Positions 15,025-24,018 of a stretch of DNA of 37,649 nucleotides are shown piece after piece. The position numbers were made by a program, and so were the translations under genes. This stretch comes from Sedimentisphaerales bacterium. GTDB lineage: Bacteria > Planctomycetota > Phycisphaerae > Sedimentisphaerales > Anaerohalosphaeraceae. Every line of letters begins with the position of its first letter. Position 1 is the first letter of the stretch. The notes under the pieces are model-generated. The model searched no databases. It saw only the letters and a program-made list of their open reading frames with translations, and was not told where the DNA came from. The DNA is taken from assembly GCA_016926155.1 (NCBI GenBank), contig JAFGPC010000111.1:1-37649 (forward strand), read 5' to 3'.

Positions 15025-15515
15025 TGAAACATCGCTGTTACCTGGATATTGAGACAACCGGGATCCGTTGGAACGGATATGACATTACAGTGATCGGTCT
15101 GGGCTTTGAACATGACGATACAGTCGAAGTGGTTCAACTTGTCGGTGAAGTCATTACGGATAATAGACTGTTGGAAGCCCTGTCAGACGTGGACACAATC
15201 TACACATATAACGGTAGCCGGTTTGATCTGCCCTTTATCCAACAACAGTTGGGAGTGAATCTGAAGGAGCAGTTCATTCATCACGATCTGATGTACGACT
15301 GTTGGAAAAACAATCTCAAAGGGGGTCTTAAGGTTGTCGAGGGAAAACTTGGCATCTTTCGTACTACTAAAGGCGTTGATGGCTGGATGGCGATACGGCT
15401 TTGGTGGGATTATATCAATCATCACAATCTCCAATCCCTTGGGACGTTATTGCAATACAACCGGGAAGATGTGGCCAATTTGCGTATTCTCCGTGAAAAA
15501 CTCAATGTATTATAA
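15024..15515 (+). CDS. YprB-type 3'-5' exonuclease (RNase H-like fold)
   Basis: This 163-residue protein is a compact DnaQ-superfamily exonuclease. Motif I is L-D-I-E-T-T-G (residues 7-13, with Asp and Glu metal ligands). Motif II is Y-N-G-S-R-F-D-L-P-F near residue 62, and motif III is Y-N-R-E-D-V near residue 148, giving a DEDDy active site. It matches the YprB-like RNase H_2 domain family, which usually occurs with TPR or helicase modules; here it stands alone. The substrate, whether RNA or DNA 3' ends, cannot be told. The start has no ribosome-binding site and looks leaderless. It converges on the aldo/keto reductase gene with 66 AT-rich bases between. Confidence 0.85.
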   Translation: MKHRCYLDIETTGIRWNGYDITVIGLGFEHDDTVEVVQLVGEVITDNRLLEALSDVDTIYTYNGSRFDLPFIQQQLGVNLKEQFIHHDLMYDCWKNNLKGGLKVVEGKLGIFRTTKGVDGWMAIRLWWDYINHHNLQSLGTLLQYNREDVANLRILREKLNVL

Positions 15516-15581
15516 TCAATGATATATTTTTTCATTTTCATGGAGATCTACAAATAGGATTATTATGAAAGTATATATGCA

Positions 15582-16577
15582 TTACTGGACGCCATGTAAA
15601 GCACGGCCGATAGGGCCGTCAAAGTTAGGAGCTGTCTTAAACGGCTCAAATTGTCCTGTTAAGGCGACCTCTCTGGTTTTAACCAGCAATTCCACTTTTT
15701 TATTGTCACTTATGGAAGAGTGAGTTTGTGCTATTTGGATGTTGGCGTTTAGCAATTCCTCCGATTCCATACCCGACACAATCGTAGAAACCGGCAGGCT
15801 CCAGACATAATTTAATCCCTCCTCAGGCGTAACGACATTGGCCCGTAGCACATATCCGCTGCCCAGCGTTTTCATGGCGATAATCCCTATGTTGCGACGA
15901 ACCAGAATGGGTACGACATGCTGTTCGAAGCTTTTATAATGGGCGTCAAGTACATTGAGAGGCATCTGCACCGCATCCCAGGGATATCCATAAGCCAGCA
16001 TCTTGAGATGCAGCAGGGGATCTCTGTGACCGGTAAAGCCGATAAAGCGGACTTTGCCCTGCTTTTTGGCCAATTCAGCCGCCTCAATCCCTCCATTCGG
16101 AGCAAATATCATTGCCGGATCGGCGTCATAGACGATCTCATGAAACTGCCACAGATCGATCACATTGGTCTGCAGGCGTTTTAGGCTGTCTTCCAGATGC
16201 TGCATAGCGGTTTTTTTATTCCGCCCGTGGTGTTTGGTCATCAGAAAAGCCTTGCTTCGGTATCCATCCCGCAAAGCACGACCCATCAGGTTTTCCGACC
16301 GGCCGTTATGGTATTCCCATGCATTATCCAGAAAAGTGACACCCCGATCGATAGCCTTTCGGATCAGAGCAATGGACTTTTCATCCTCCCTGATTCGTCC
16401 GATATGATGACCTCCCAAGCCAAGCATGGAAACCTGCACTCCTGTTGCACCCAGCGGTCGTGTAGGAATTGTACCTTCCGCGGCGCGGCTTGGGGAATGA
16501 GACAACAGTGATACGGCGCAGATTCCATAGGCTGTATTTTGCAGAAAACGGCGTCTGGTTATGATTTGACTTTTCAT
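15582..16577 (-). CDS. Tat-exported aldo/keto reductase
   Basis: This 331-residue protein starts with a twin-arginine signal, T-R-R-R-F-L-Q-N-T at residues 8-16, then a hydrophobic stretch and a cleavage site near S-R-A-A-E. The mature part is an aldo/keto reductase (beta/alpha) barrel, with L-G-L-G-G early, the catalytic Tyr in D-N-A-W-E-Y-H-N-G-R-S-E, Lys in F-L-M-T-K-H and His in L-W-Q-F-H-E-I. Such enzymes use NAD(P)H. Tat export implies cofactor loading in the cytoplasm and action outside it, probably on sugars or aldehydes. I chose the ATG at 16577 over the upstream one at 16607 because AGGGGTGG precedes it. It lies 135 bases downstream of the ECF sigma gene on the same strand, with a possible promoter of its own. 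Confidence 0.88.
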   Translation of the reverse strand: MKSQIITRRRFLQNTAYGICAVSLLSHSPSRAAEGTIPTRPLGATGVQVSMLGLGGHHIGRIREDEKSIALIRKAIDRGVTFLDNAWEYHNGRSENLMGRALRDGYRSKAFLMTKHHGRNKKTAMQHLEDSLKRLQTNVIDLWQFHEIVYDADPAMIFAPNGGIEAAELAKKQGKVRFIGFTGHRDPLLHLKMLAYGYPWDAVQMPLNVLDAHYKSFEQHVVPILVRRNIGIIAMKTLGSGYVLRANVVTPEEGLNYVWSLPVSTIVSGMESEELLNANIQIAQTHSSISDNKKVELLVKTREVALTGQFEPFKTAPNFDGPIGRALHGVQ

Positions 16578-16633
16578 GGCTCCACCCCTATGAATTCTGG
16601 TTTTCATGTGGATTTTAGAAACCTACACACAAC

Positions 16634-16662
16634 AGCCTATCTATTGTGCGATGACGTGGCAA
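16634..16662 (-). promoter_or_regulatory. Possible promoter of the aldo/keto reductase
   Basis: Minus-strand TTGCCA (16662-16657) and TAGGCT (16639-16634) are 17 bases apart. The -35 is good and the -10 weak. If real, the leader is about 50 bases and the gene need not depend on readthrough from the sigma factor gene. Confidence 0.3.
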
Positions 16663-16712
16663 TAGAGAAATTCCTGAAACGATCTATTCTCTGGAATGCG
16701 GGAGGAGTTGGA

Positions 16713-17621
16713 TTATCGCGGTTTGTGCAGAAATCCGATGGTGGATTCCATGATGCGTTTTTGGAGGTGCTGAGACTTGTCTTCAGCGGTTTGTTCCTGC
16801 AGGTCGGTCAGATTGGCCCGGCAGAAATGACACCCGAGTTTGTTCAGATGGAATTTGACATAGTCGTGCCAGTTACCGTCCAGAGTACCAAGCATATAAG
16901 CGCCTATGGTACTTCGTTTTGGGCAGCTAAGCCGGCCGGCCTCCCATACCTGCGTAAGCAGATCTTCCAGTTGTGTTTCTTGGGTGACGTTGAGTTTACT
17001 TGAGGCCGCATGGTCACGGACCTGCTTGAGGCAGCGATGTTTAATGACGGCGATATTCCGCTCGTTGATTTCGACGATTCGCGCCACGTCTTTGTTGGAA
17101 AACTGACAGTAAAATAAAAGTTCAACAATTTGCATGTCCCGAAAATTCAAGGTGCTTTTATAATTGTCAACCAGGACGGTCAATGCCTCGGATAGGGTGG
17201 AACGCAGCAATTCATTCTGTTCATCCTTCCTGGCATAGAAACTTGCTGTCATTTCGTCCGAGGGCATTGCGCTGAAGGCGTCACTGTCGCCGATCGTTCG
17301 CTGTGTTCTTTGATAAACATCCTGCAGTAGGCAAATGTGCTTGGAATGAGCGCTGCGGTAACTGTTGATAATCTTGCGTCGCAGAATAGTGAACAGATAG
17401 GTTTCAATTCCGGCGTCGGCTCGGAAGCTGCTCAAGCCGGTCAGAAAGGCGATAAACGTATCCTGAATAATATCCTCGGCATCGGCGCGTTGACCCAGTT
17501 TGGCCCTGGCAAAAGACAAGAGACGCCCCCTATACCGCGTGACCAGTTGTTCCCAGGCATGTTGGTCTCCGGAGCGAATCTGCTCCAGTAATACCTCTTC
17601 AGCCTTGCTGATCCCGCTCAT
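16713..17621 (-). CDS. ECF sigma factor with C-terminal ZAS-like Cys/His segment
   Basis: This 302-residue sigma-70 family protein is of the ECF type. Sigma2 lies at about residues 12-85 with A-D-A-E-D-I-I-Q-D-T-F-I-A-F and T-Y-L-F-T-I-L-R-R-K. A longer than usual linker follows, then sigma4 at about 155-215 with a helix-turn-helix in F-S-N-K-D-V-A-R-I-V-E-I-N-E-R-N-I. About 85 further residues follow. They hold C233-P-K-R-S-T-I-G-A-Y, H258 and C264-H-F-C267, resembling the zinc-binding anti-sigma (ZAS) pattern but with H-x5-C-x2-C instead of H-x3-C-x2-C. The ATG at 17621 has AGAGGAG directly upstream. It follows the kinase and membrane genes on the same strand with a 131-base gap that holds AT-rich promoter-like sequence. 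Regulated genes are unknown. Confidence 0.88.
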   Translation of the reverse strand: MSGISKAEEVLLEQIRSGDQHAWEQLVTRYRGRLLSFARAKLGQRADAEDIIQDTFIAFLTGLSSFRADAGIETYLFTILRRKIINSYRSAHSKHICLLQDVYQRTQRTIGDSDAFSAMPSDEMTASFYARKDEQNELLRSTLSEALTVLVDNYKSTLNFRDMQIVELLFYCQFSNKDVARIVEINERNIAVIKHRCLKQVRDHAASSKLNVTQETQLEDLLTQVWEAGRLSCPKRSTIGAYMLGTLDGNWHDYVKFHLNKLGCHFCRANLTDLQEQTAEDKSQHLQKRIMESTIGFLHKPR

Positions 17622-17660
17622 CTACTCCTCTTTACATTGTTTCCAGTCTTGCAATAGGGC

Positions 17661-17710
17661 GATATAATATCCACCAGAATATATTGTGATGGGATTTATT
17701 ATAACGTCAA
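17661..17710 (-). promoter_or_regulatory. Candidate promoter region of the ECF sigma gene
   Basis: Minus-strand TTGACG (17710-17705) lies 16 bases from CACAAT (17688-17683). A consensus TATAAT also occurs at 17703-17698 but lacks a good -35. The 11-base near-palindrome GATATAATATC at 17661-17671 lies just downstream of the predicted start. Autoregulation by an ECF-specific sequence cannot be assessed here. Confidence 0.35.
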
Positions 17711-17752
17711 TAGAAAATTGATTGATCCCGGCAATTTGATTTTTACCTTACC

Positions 17753-19207
17753 TTATGCGAAGTTCAGGATTATAAACAGACCAATTAACCCCAGAACGAT
17801 TGCCGCAATACGGAGAGACCATGTATAATATCCCCGGGTGGCGGCATTGAGGAAGGCATACACGATGCAGATCAAACCGGCGATGCCGAGGAAGGTCAAG
17901 ATCATTTTGGCCCAGGTAATCCGCTCGATCCGCATGATGGCGGTTTTCTCCTGTGTGAGCGGAGCCATTTTAGGTTCGGAGGTATCGATCAATAAGGCCG
18001 TTCGGTAGATGGGGCCGGCGGCGCCGTAAAACTGTTGGGTGAATCGGTCGAAGATCATGCCACGACGTTCCAGGTCAACCGGGCTGACCGAGAAAGAACG
18101 GTCCAATACCCGGTCGGGCGTACGGGCTCGAACCTGATTGATCATATGAGCCACCTGACGGGTCGCCTGAGTCATGGCCTCCCGTTCCGCCTGGGCCTGG
18201 GATGTCGCCGAAGTGGTCGAACGCGCCAGGACATACGAACGCTGGCGATCCTGTGACTGAAACTGTGGAAAATCCAACAGCCAGGGCTTCTCGTGGTATC
18301 GGACCTGTGCTTCGGCGAAACGATCGAAGTATTTTACTGTCAGGACAAGCAAGCCGGTAAGCTGTCGGGTAGTCGCATCATCGGAATGCAAATAGTGGAA
18401 TCGTTCATCCTCTTTTTGAAGCTTGAAGGTCAGGATTTTTTGAGCTACAAGCTGTGAGTCAACCGATTCGGCCACATCCACACTTTGTACTATCTCGGCG
18501 TCCATCCCGAGTTGTTTGTTCAGTTCACGTTGGAACAAAGGCGTGAAATCCTTGTTGTAGACCCACACCTGAGAAGGCCTTTCCTCTCCGGCTAAAACCT
18601 TCTGGACCAGCTTATCCGCCTGACGGGCCAGGGCCGCTACCGCCGCCTCCTGCGAGGGATACACATCCGCCGGCATCTCCTGCTCGACGCCCTCATGCCA
18701 AATGGGAGGCAGTCCTTCCTCTATGGGAAGGCTGGAGACGACGGAAAAGGAATCGTCCCACTGCCCGGCAGAAGATTCTATGGAAGGTGGTCTCACCGGT
18801 TGGTTGGCATATGGAATCGTCGCAACACGAGTGTGGCTGAAAGTGAGGAATCCAAAGGCCAGCAATCCGAATACGAAGCAGAAAACCAGAATACTCGCGA
18901 GTATTTTTCCGGGATTTTTGCTTTTTGCAATCAGGAGAATAAAAGTGATAATTCCCAGGAGAATGGGTAGGAACAAGATGGGGGATGCCCCGACTCTTGG
19001 AACAACGTGAGTGGTATTGGAAACTATGGGCGCCAGGGCAAAACCGGCAAATCGTATGACAAAGATCAAAACCACAAAGATCCCACCTGCGATCAATAGT
19101 CCGGGAATCACCTTTTTACCGTGTTTAACAGACAATGCAATGGTGATTATTATGGCAACTCCGAGGAATGCCAACACTAACAACTCAATTGCACCGATCA
19201 TAGCCAT
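17753..19207 (-). CDS. Six-segment membrane protein with a large soluble domain
   Basis: I do not recognise this 484-residue protein. Four membrane segments lie at about residues 5-26, 33-58, 76-94 and 103-125, and two more at about 431-452 and 461-482. Between them is a soluble region of about 300 residues, probably on one side of the membrane. That region has a predicted alpha/beta character, with a Ser/Ala/Thr-Gln rich helix near T-S-A-T-S-Q-A-Q-A-E-R-E-A-M-T-Q-A and no obvious catalytic motif. The start at 19207 has GAGG seven bases upstream and lies 26 bases after the kinase stop, so it should be cotranscribed with the kinase. The context suggests a substrate or partner of the kinase at the membrane; that is inference only. 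Confidence 0.75.
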   Translation of the reverse strand: MAMIGAIELLVLAFLGVAIIITIALSVKHGKKVIPGLLIAGGIFVVLIFVIRFAGFALAPIVSNTTHVVPRVGASPILFLPILLGIITFILLIAKSKNPGKILASILVFCFVFGLLAFGFLTFSHTRVATIPYANQPVRPPSIESSAGQWDDSFSVVSSLPIEEGLPPIWHEGVEQEMPADVYPSQEAAVAALARQADKLVQKVLAGEERPSQVWVYNKDFTPLFQRELNKQLGMDAEIVQSVDVAESVDSQLVAQKILTFKLQKEDERFHYLHSDDATTRQLTGLLVLTVKYFDRFAEAQVRYHEKPWLLDFPQFQSQDRQRSYVLARSTTSATSQAQAEREAMTQATRQVAHMINQVRARTPDRVLDRSFSVSPVDLERRGMIFDRFTQQFYGAAGPIYRTALLIDTSEPKMAPLTQEKTAIMRIERITWAKMILTFLGIAGLICIVYAFLNAATRGYYTWSLRIAAIVLGLIGLFIILNFA

Positions 19208-19233
19208 GTCTATACCTCATTTTCTCTGTCGTG

Positions 19234-22200
19234 CTAGATTGCACTGGTTATTGCCTTATGTTTTCTGGGCGGCCAGGCCAGGATAAATACCGAAAGGATA
19301 AACACACCGGCGGCCGTGTACAGCGGTGTTACCTGTACGGTATTTAAAAGCGAGTTCCATGCCTGTTCAAAGTTTTTCTGCTGTAGGGCATTGGCCAGCA
19401 TGGCGCCATTCGTATGGGCAAAGGCCGAAGCCAGAATGGTCTGTACCGCCAGCAATCCAAAAATACCCATCATCGCCCGCAGAATATACATAGCTCCGCC
19501 ATTTCGGCGTCCGATGATCAGCAAAGTAGCTGCGATCAGGAAGAGAAGAACGGTAGCGATGGAGCTGATCTGTGTGAGCATCGCAGGCCAGTTTGAAGTA
19601 TGTAAAACATTGCCGATTTCCTCCCCGAGATGGGGATCCGGGAAACCCGCAGCAATAATATCCGGAGTATGTACGGCCGTAGCCAGACCGACCAGCAAAG
19701 CGACCAACAGAATGATATGCCCCAGGAAGCCGCAGATCCACGTGATCGGATTGAATGAATGACGGGGAACAATCGGATGCATTCGATGCGAAGAAACAGG
19801 GGAGTAGGATGTGGATTGCTGTCCGGATTCCATTGTCTGGACCGGTTCTGGAGCTTGATGGACAGCCTGTTCTCGCTTGGCTTGTTCGCGTGCAACGGCG
19901 GCTTGTTTGACATTTTCCGGCATTTCTTTCCCTGTCAATTCAGCTTCATTTTCCCACATTAAAAGGACACGACCCTGCGCATCTGTGAACTGTCCGGTCA
20001 GGATCAGTATGGCATCGATAATCTGGCCGATCACGAACAATCCGCCGGTGAAGAACCAGAGAAGGCCGGTACCGATCTTACCAACATAGAACCGATGCAA
20101 TCCCGGCAGGCTGACGAAAAAGCCACCGCACATGATCAATGCCCAGATCCGCTTATATGGACTCACTCCCGGCACCGGTCCGGTATTAGTCGATACCGGT
20201 GGTTGTGGCTGATGGTGGACTTGTTTTCTTTCTTTGCTTTGACTGAATAAACCCAATGCAATAAAGCTTGTCACAAAGCCAAGTCCGCCTATGACAATCA
20301 ATGGAATACCGATAGCTTCCGGAATAATCCTGTCATCCATCAGCATCACAGATCCAATGATCGTCAGTATGCACAAAGCGCTGATGACCGGTTGGAGTAA
20401 ATATCCATACCAACTGCAAAAACGCGTCTGGAAGACACGAATGAAAGACATAAGACCCAGCCACAAGGAAGCAACACCAACACCAATAAAAGGCTGCACA
20501 TGTTCTTCCTCAGCAAAAATAATCGCCCCGATACCAAAGCCGATTAAAATGATAAATGCCAACATCCATAACATACGGATGCTACCGGGCACCCTGTGTC
20601 CTTTGTAGATAGATCCTGAATTATGAATCGCTTGTGGCCTTGATGCCGCCTGTTGCTGGACGTTCTGTCCGGCGCTCTGTGGTATAGGAGGCGCTGGAGA
20701 AGCTTGAGGCCTTGGACTTGGTCCCGGTTTTTTCTGTTTTTCGTGATATGCATGAATCGCACTGCGCGTCATGCAAAATGGTGTCAGAATCTGGACTACC
20801 AGGGAAGCGCCTGCCAGGATACCAGCACATAGTACGTTCTGTCCGTGCAGGATCAAGCCGATGATATAGGCTACAAAACCAGCCCATAAGGCATGTCCCA
20901 GTTGAACGCGTTTTTCCCGGTCGGGTGTGCTTACTTTCCACCAGTCAGTTAAACAGACGGCCAGGGCGATAGCAAGCCATGTTCCCTGTCTGGCAGACGA
21001 AGAACCGAAAATTCCCCCAAACATTACGGCCATGATTCCCAGGGGGATTGCTACAATGGCACCGAGCGCGAAACGGCGTAACCAGATTGATTCTTCTTCT
21101 AAATTGCCTAACCATTTGTAACGAGACCAGAGAATAAGTTTGCCGGCTGTGAAAATCATCACGATGGTTAGAAAAGCCACTGGAACAATCATAGAGCTGT
21201 GTCCGCTTAGCATTCCTACACCAACAGCAATCACAGCGGCGGAGATGATCGCTAGAATCTGTCGTTGATGTTTGGAGACTGGATCTGTAGCGGCAGCTTC
21301 CAACAGGATCTGGGGATACGGCTTCGCTTCCGGCTTGCTATTCCGGGGTGCTGCAGTCGGTTTCGGTTGAGGAATCGGCGGAGGCGTATCGGCATGGCCA
21401 GGTGTTGGACGAGCCTGCGGTTTGTTCTTGATAGCGATCTTCTCGGCCACAACGGAAAGACTCTGCGGAGAAAACTGAGACACGCTGTTACGGATATGAT
21501 CCGAACCGAAGACATCTTCAATCATTTCCTGAACAGTCTGGTATCGCTCTTCCGGATCTTTGGCAAGAGCCTTGCGGATGACCCGTGCAAATGTCTCATC
21601 CACTCCGGTCAAGTCCGGCTCGGAACTCATGTGTTTCATCAGCACTTCGGCGGGGCTGTTTCCAAAGAAGGGCACCTGTCCGGTGAGCATCTCGTACAGG
21701 ACGATGCCCAGGGCGTAAATATCGATGCTTCGGTTATAGCAGCCGGCCCCGATCTCCGGGGCCATATAGTGAACGGTCCCGACCGTGATGGTCTGCCCGC
21801 TGTGCCGGCTGGTATTCATGGCTTTGCTTAAGCCGTAATCCCCGATCTTGATCCCTCCGTCTTCATAGAAAATATTGCTGGGTTTCAGATCTCTGTGCAC
21901 AATCCCACATTCGTGGAGATAGTTAAGCCCTTTGGCAATTTCGCGCAGGAAGAAGGCGGCTTTTTGCGTTCCTAATCCACCCCGTGATTCCTGGATCAGA
22001 TCTGCCAGAGAAGGACCGCTGACATATTCCATGATCACAAAGGGACGCCCTTGGTTGTTGTATTTGACATCGAAAATCGTGACCAGATGCGGACTCTTGA
22101 GGTTCATGCACTGGTTGATGCCACGAAGCTCGATCTGTTCATACGTCTGTAACGTTTTTAGGGCGACCTGTTTGCCGCTGTCGCTAATAGCGTAGTAGAC

Positions 22201-22287
22201 TTCTCCGAAGCCGCCGCGACCCACCCCTCGCTGGATCGTGTACCCCTCCAGAGGTCGGTCACCATATTGGTATTGGAATCTCTGCAT
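19234..22287 (-). CDS. Membrane Ser/Thr protein kinase with TM2 domain
   Basis: This 1017-residue protein has an N-terminal Hanks-type kinase domain (about 15-270). It shows the glycine loop G-V-G-R-G-G-F-G (21-28), the ATP lysine K44, H-R-D-L-K-P-S-N (131-138), D-Y-G (150-152) in place of D-F-G, A-P-E (176-178) and D189 in D-I-Y-A-L-G. The catalytic residues are present, so it is probably active, but the alpha-C glutamate position looks like Gly56. A Pro-rich linker follows, then about six membrane segments, a second linker, four more segments, a TM2 domain (near residues 720-790, with G-L-H-R-F-Y-V-G), another linker and four final segments. It is much larger and more hydrophobic than PknB-type kinases and has no PASTA repeats. 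GGAAG precedes the ATG. Genes on both sides are probably functionally linked. Confidence 0.92.
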   Translation of the reverse strand: MQRFQYQYGDRPLEGYTIQRGVGRGGFGEVYYAISDSGKQVALKTLQTYEQIELRGINQCMNLKSPHLVTIFDVKYNNQGRPFVIMEYVSGPSLADLIQESRGGLGTQKAAFFLREIAKGLNYLHECGIVHRDLKPSNIFYEDGGIKIGDYGLSKAMNTSRHSGQTITVGTVHYMAPEIGAGCYNRSIDIYALGIVLYEMLTGQVPFFGNSPAEVLMKHMSSEPDLTGVDETFARVIRKALAKDPEERYQTVQEMIEDVFGSDHIRNSVSQFSPQSLSVVAEKIAIKNKPQARPTPGHADTPPPIPQPKPTAAPRNSKPEAKPYPQILLEAAATDPVSKHQRQILAIISAAVIAVGVGMLSGHSSMIVPVAFLTIVMIFTAGKLILWSRYKWLGNLEEESIWLRRFALGAIVAIPLGIMAVMFGGIFGSSSARQGTWLAIALAVCLTDWWKVSTPDREKRVQLGHALWAGFVAYIIGLILHGQNVLCAGILAGASLVVQILTPFCMTRSAIHAYHEKQKKPGPSPRPQASPAPPIPQSAGQNVQQQAASRPQAIHNSGSIYKGHRVPGSIRMLWMLAFIILIGFGIGAIIFAEEEHVQPFIGVGVASLWLGLMSFIRVFQTRFCSWYGYLLQPVISALCILTIIGSVMLMDDRIIPEAIGIPLIVIGGLGFVTSFIALGLFSQSKERKQVHHQPQPPVSTNTGPVPGVSPYKRIWALIMCGGFFVSLPGLHRFYVGKIGTGLLWFFTGGLFVIGQIIDAILILTGQFTDAQGRVLLMWENEAELTGKEMPENVKQAAVAREQAKREQAVHQAPEPVQTMESGQQSTSYSPVSSHRMHPIVPRHSFNPITWICGFLGHIILLVALLVGLATAVHTPDIIAAGFPDPHLGEEIGNVLHTSNWPAMLTQISSIATVLLFLIAATLLIIGRRNGGAMYILRAMMGIFGLLAVQTILASAFAHTNGAMLANALQQKNFEQAWNSLLNTVQVTPLYTAAGVFILSVFILAWPPRKHKAITSAI

Positions 22288-22398
22288 GATTTGCTTCCGT
22301 TTCGTTCAGAATTCCCTGTGACGCCTCACTTTTATTACTTTTCTCACTTGAAAGACCAACACGTTGCCAATTCTTAAAGACCCTTCTGTGGTCGATTT

Positions 22399-22420
22399 GT
22401 GACGAGATTCAGTTCGTCAC
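22399..22420. repeat. Hairpin between the FHA-like gene and the kinase gene
   Basis: GTGACGA and TCGTCAC form a perfect 7-bp stem with an 8-base loop in the 147-base gap between two minus-strand genes. No T run follows on either strand, so it is not a standard terminator. It could tune expression of the kinase relative to the upstream genes, or stabilise the mRNA. Confidence 0.4.
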
Positions 22421-22434
22421 GCACTATTATCTTT

Positions 22435-24018
22435 TCATTCACACCGGCGGGCCAGCACCAGATTTAATTTTCCGACCTGAATGGCCGTATCCAGCGGCAG
22501 CGGCATCTCCTTTGAACCGCTCTTTCCCTCGATAATCAGCGGTTCGTCCGTGCGACAATAAAGTCGATCGTTTTTCATGTAAAATGTAATGGTTTCATGG
22601 ATGTCATTGGTGCGAATATGGTTTCCTATGCCGGGACCGACAAGGATCTCACGATCCATCAGGATCACGTGATTGATGTCGGGCCGAGGCAGACGGGCGC
22701 TACTCAGTTGTAGTGTGGCCGTGGTGCTGGCGGCATTCGGCTTATGAAACCGCATACGACATCGCATAGAAAGGGCGATTTTATCGCCATCGGTCAGTAA
22801 CTTTTCACTAATCTGTCGTTCTCCGATGTGAATGGGCTCTCCACTGCGGAGAATATAATCTTCGTCATGCCGTTCAATCGTCGCTGTGGGCAGATGAGCG
22901 GCCGCCATCAAGGCCAGAGTAGGTTGCTGGGAAGAACTGATCGGGCCAATCGTGACCTTGCTGTCTCGGACGGTCAAAAAAGCGCCCACTCCGTCGATTT
23001 GCATGACGAATCGGGATGGGAGAGTATCATTGTTGGCGGCAGTTTCCGATTTGGGCTGCATGGGCTCGGTCTTTCGTTCGAAAATCGCTTCCTGTTCCAT
23101 CTCCTGGCTGACTTCATTCTCCGAACTTTGGACTTCCAGTAATCCCAAGGGACCGGTATGAAGAATGTCCATCGCTTCGGCAGCCTTTTGTGCTTGGCTG
23201 TGGGCTTCACTGATCCACTTGGCATGAGGCAGAAGGAGCTTAAGTTTGGCCAGAGACTGCGCAGCCTGGCGACAATGGCCTACGTATAAATCATTTGCTG
23301 CTCGATGACAATGTTTTAACGCATCACGGAATTTGTTCAGATCGACATTGCCGCAATCTAAAGCATCTGCTTTCTCGAGGAGATGAGAGGCGACATCAAT
23401 CCAGCCTTGATTTAACTGATCGGCAATCTGATCAGTGGCCCTGGCTTTGACTTTGCAACATAGCTCCGCTAATGGAGCGTGTTGATTCCGTCCCGGGCCG
23501 GCATAAAGCAGAAGTTCGATAGCCCCGGTCAAATCATCCCGCTTTAAGGCCTGTTCCACCTTTTCCACGGCGGCTTCACTCTTTTTTCGCTCTGTTTGGG
23601 CCTGTTGTTTAATCCGATCTGCATCCGGATGTTCGACGGTGTCCAGAATATTTACACCGACTGTCAGCCAGCCCTTGTCAATCTGTTCCTGTGCATTTGC
23701 CAGCATCTGGGCCCGCTGTTGATGGGTATATTGCTTGGCTTCCATGACCTTGCAGATCGCCCGTCGCAGTTCGGCGATTTCATTGCGATTGCCGCCTAGC
23801 TTGTCGGCCTTGTTACAGTCATTCAAGGCATGACTGAGCCGCTCGGCAGACAGATGTTCATTTCCTCGCCGGGTTATCGCCTGGGCCAGTCTGGCCGTCA
23901 GTTTCTGACCTTTCCGGCACTGGCCGAGCTTTGAATCATCCTGGATCAGACGATAGGCCTCATCAAGCTGGCCGTCACGCATAGCACATTCAATCTGTTT
24001 GAGCCGTATGTTAAACAT
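22435..24018 (-). CDS. Helical-repeat protein with two degenerate FHA-like domains
   Basis: This 527-residue soluble protein has two parts. Residues 1 to about 300 are helical, with TPR-like spacing of A-x-R-x-L and L-N-x-G-W-x-x-V-A repeats. Residues about 336-427 and 450-527 look like beta-sandwich FHA domains: the first has V-T-I-G-P and L-L-T-D-G-D-K-I-A-L, the second I-L-V-G-P and a similar end. FHA domains normally bind phosphothreonine through Arg, Ser and Asn-Gly residues. Here the (I/V)-G-R signature reads (I/V)-G-P in both copies and the Asn-Gly pair is missing, so phosphopeptide binding in the usual way is doubtful. There is no signal peptide or membrane segment. Its place just before the kinase suggests an adaptor that links kinase and partners. 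The FHA call is by pattern, not by search. Confidence 0.65.
   Translation of the reverse strand: MFNIRLKQIECAMRDGQLDEAYRLIQDDSKLGQCRKGQKLTARLAQAITRRGNEHLSAERLSHALNDCNKADKLGGNRNEIAELRRAICKVMEAKQYTHQQRAQMLANAQEQIDKGWLTVGVNILDTVEHPDADRIKQQAQTERKKSEAAVEKVEQALKRDDLTGAIELLLYAGPGRNQHAPLAELCCKVKARATDQIADQLNQGWIDVASHLLEKADALDCGNVDLNKFRDALKHCHRAANDLYVGHCRQAAQSLAKLKLLLPHAKWISEAHSQAQKAAEAMDILHTGPLGLLEVQSSENEVSQEMEQEAIFERKTEPMQPKSETAANNDTLPSRFVMQIDGVGAFLTVRDSKVTIGPISSSQQPTLALMAAAHLPTATIERHDEDYILRSGEPIHIGERQISEKLLTDGDKIALSMRCRMRFHKPNAASTTATLQLSSARLPRPDINHVILMDREILVGPGIGNHIRTNDIHETITFYMKNDRLYCRTDEPLIIEGKSGSKEMPLPLDTAIQVGKLNLVLARRCE

Noticed and set aside
15522-15578. AT-only 14-bp imperfect inverted repeat between the exonuclease and aldo/keto reductase genes
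   Set aside because: Considered as a bidirectional terminator, but it has two mismatches, a 29-base loop and no G+C-rich stem, so termination is doubtful.
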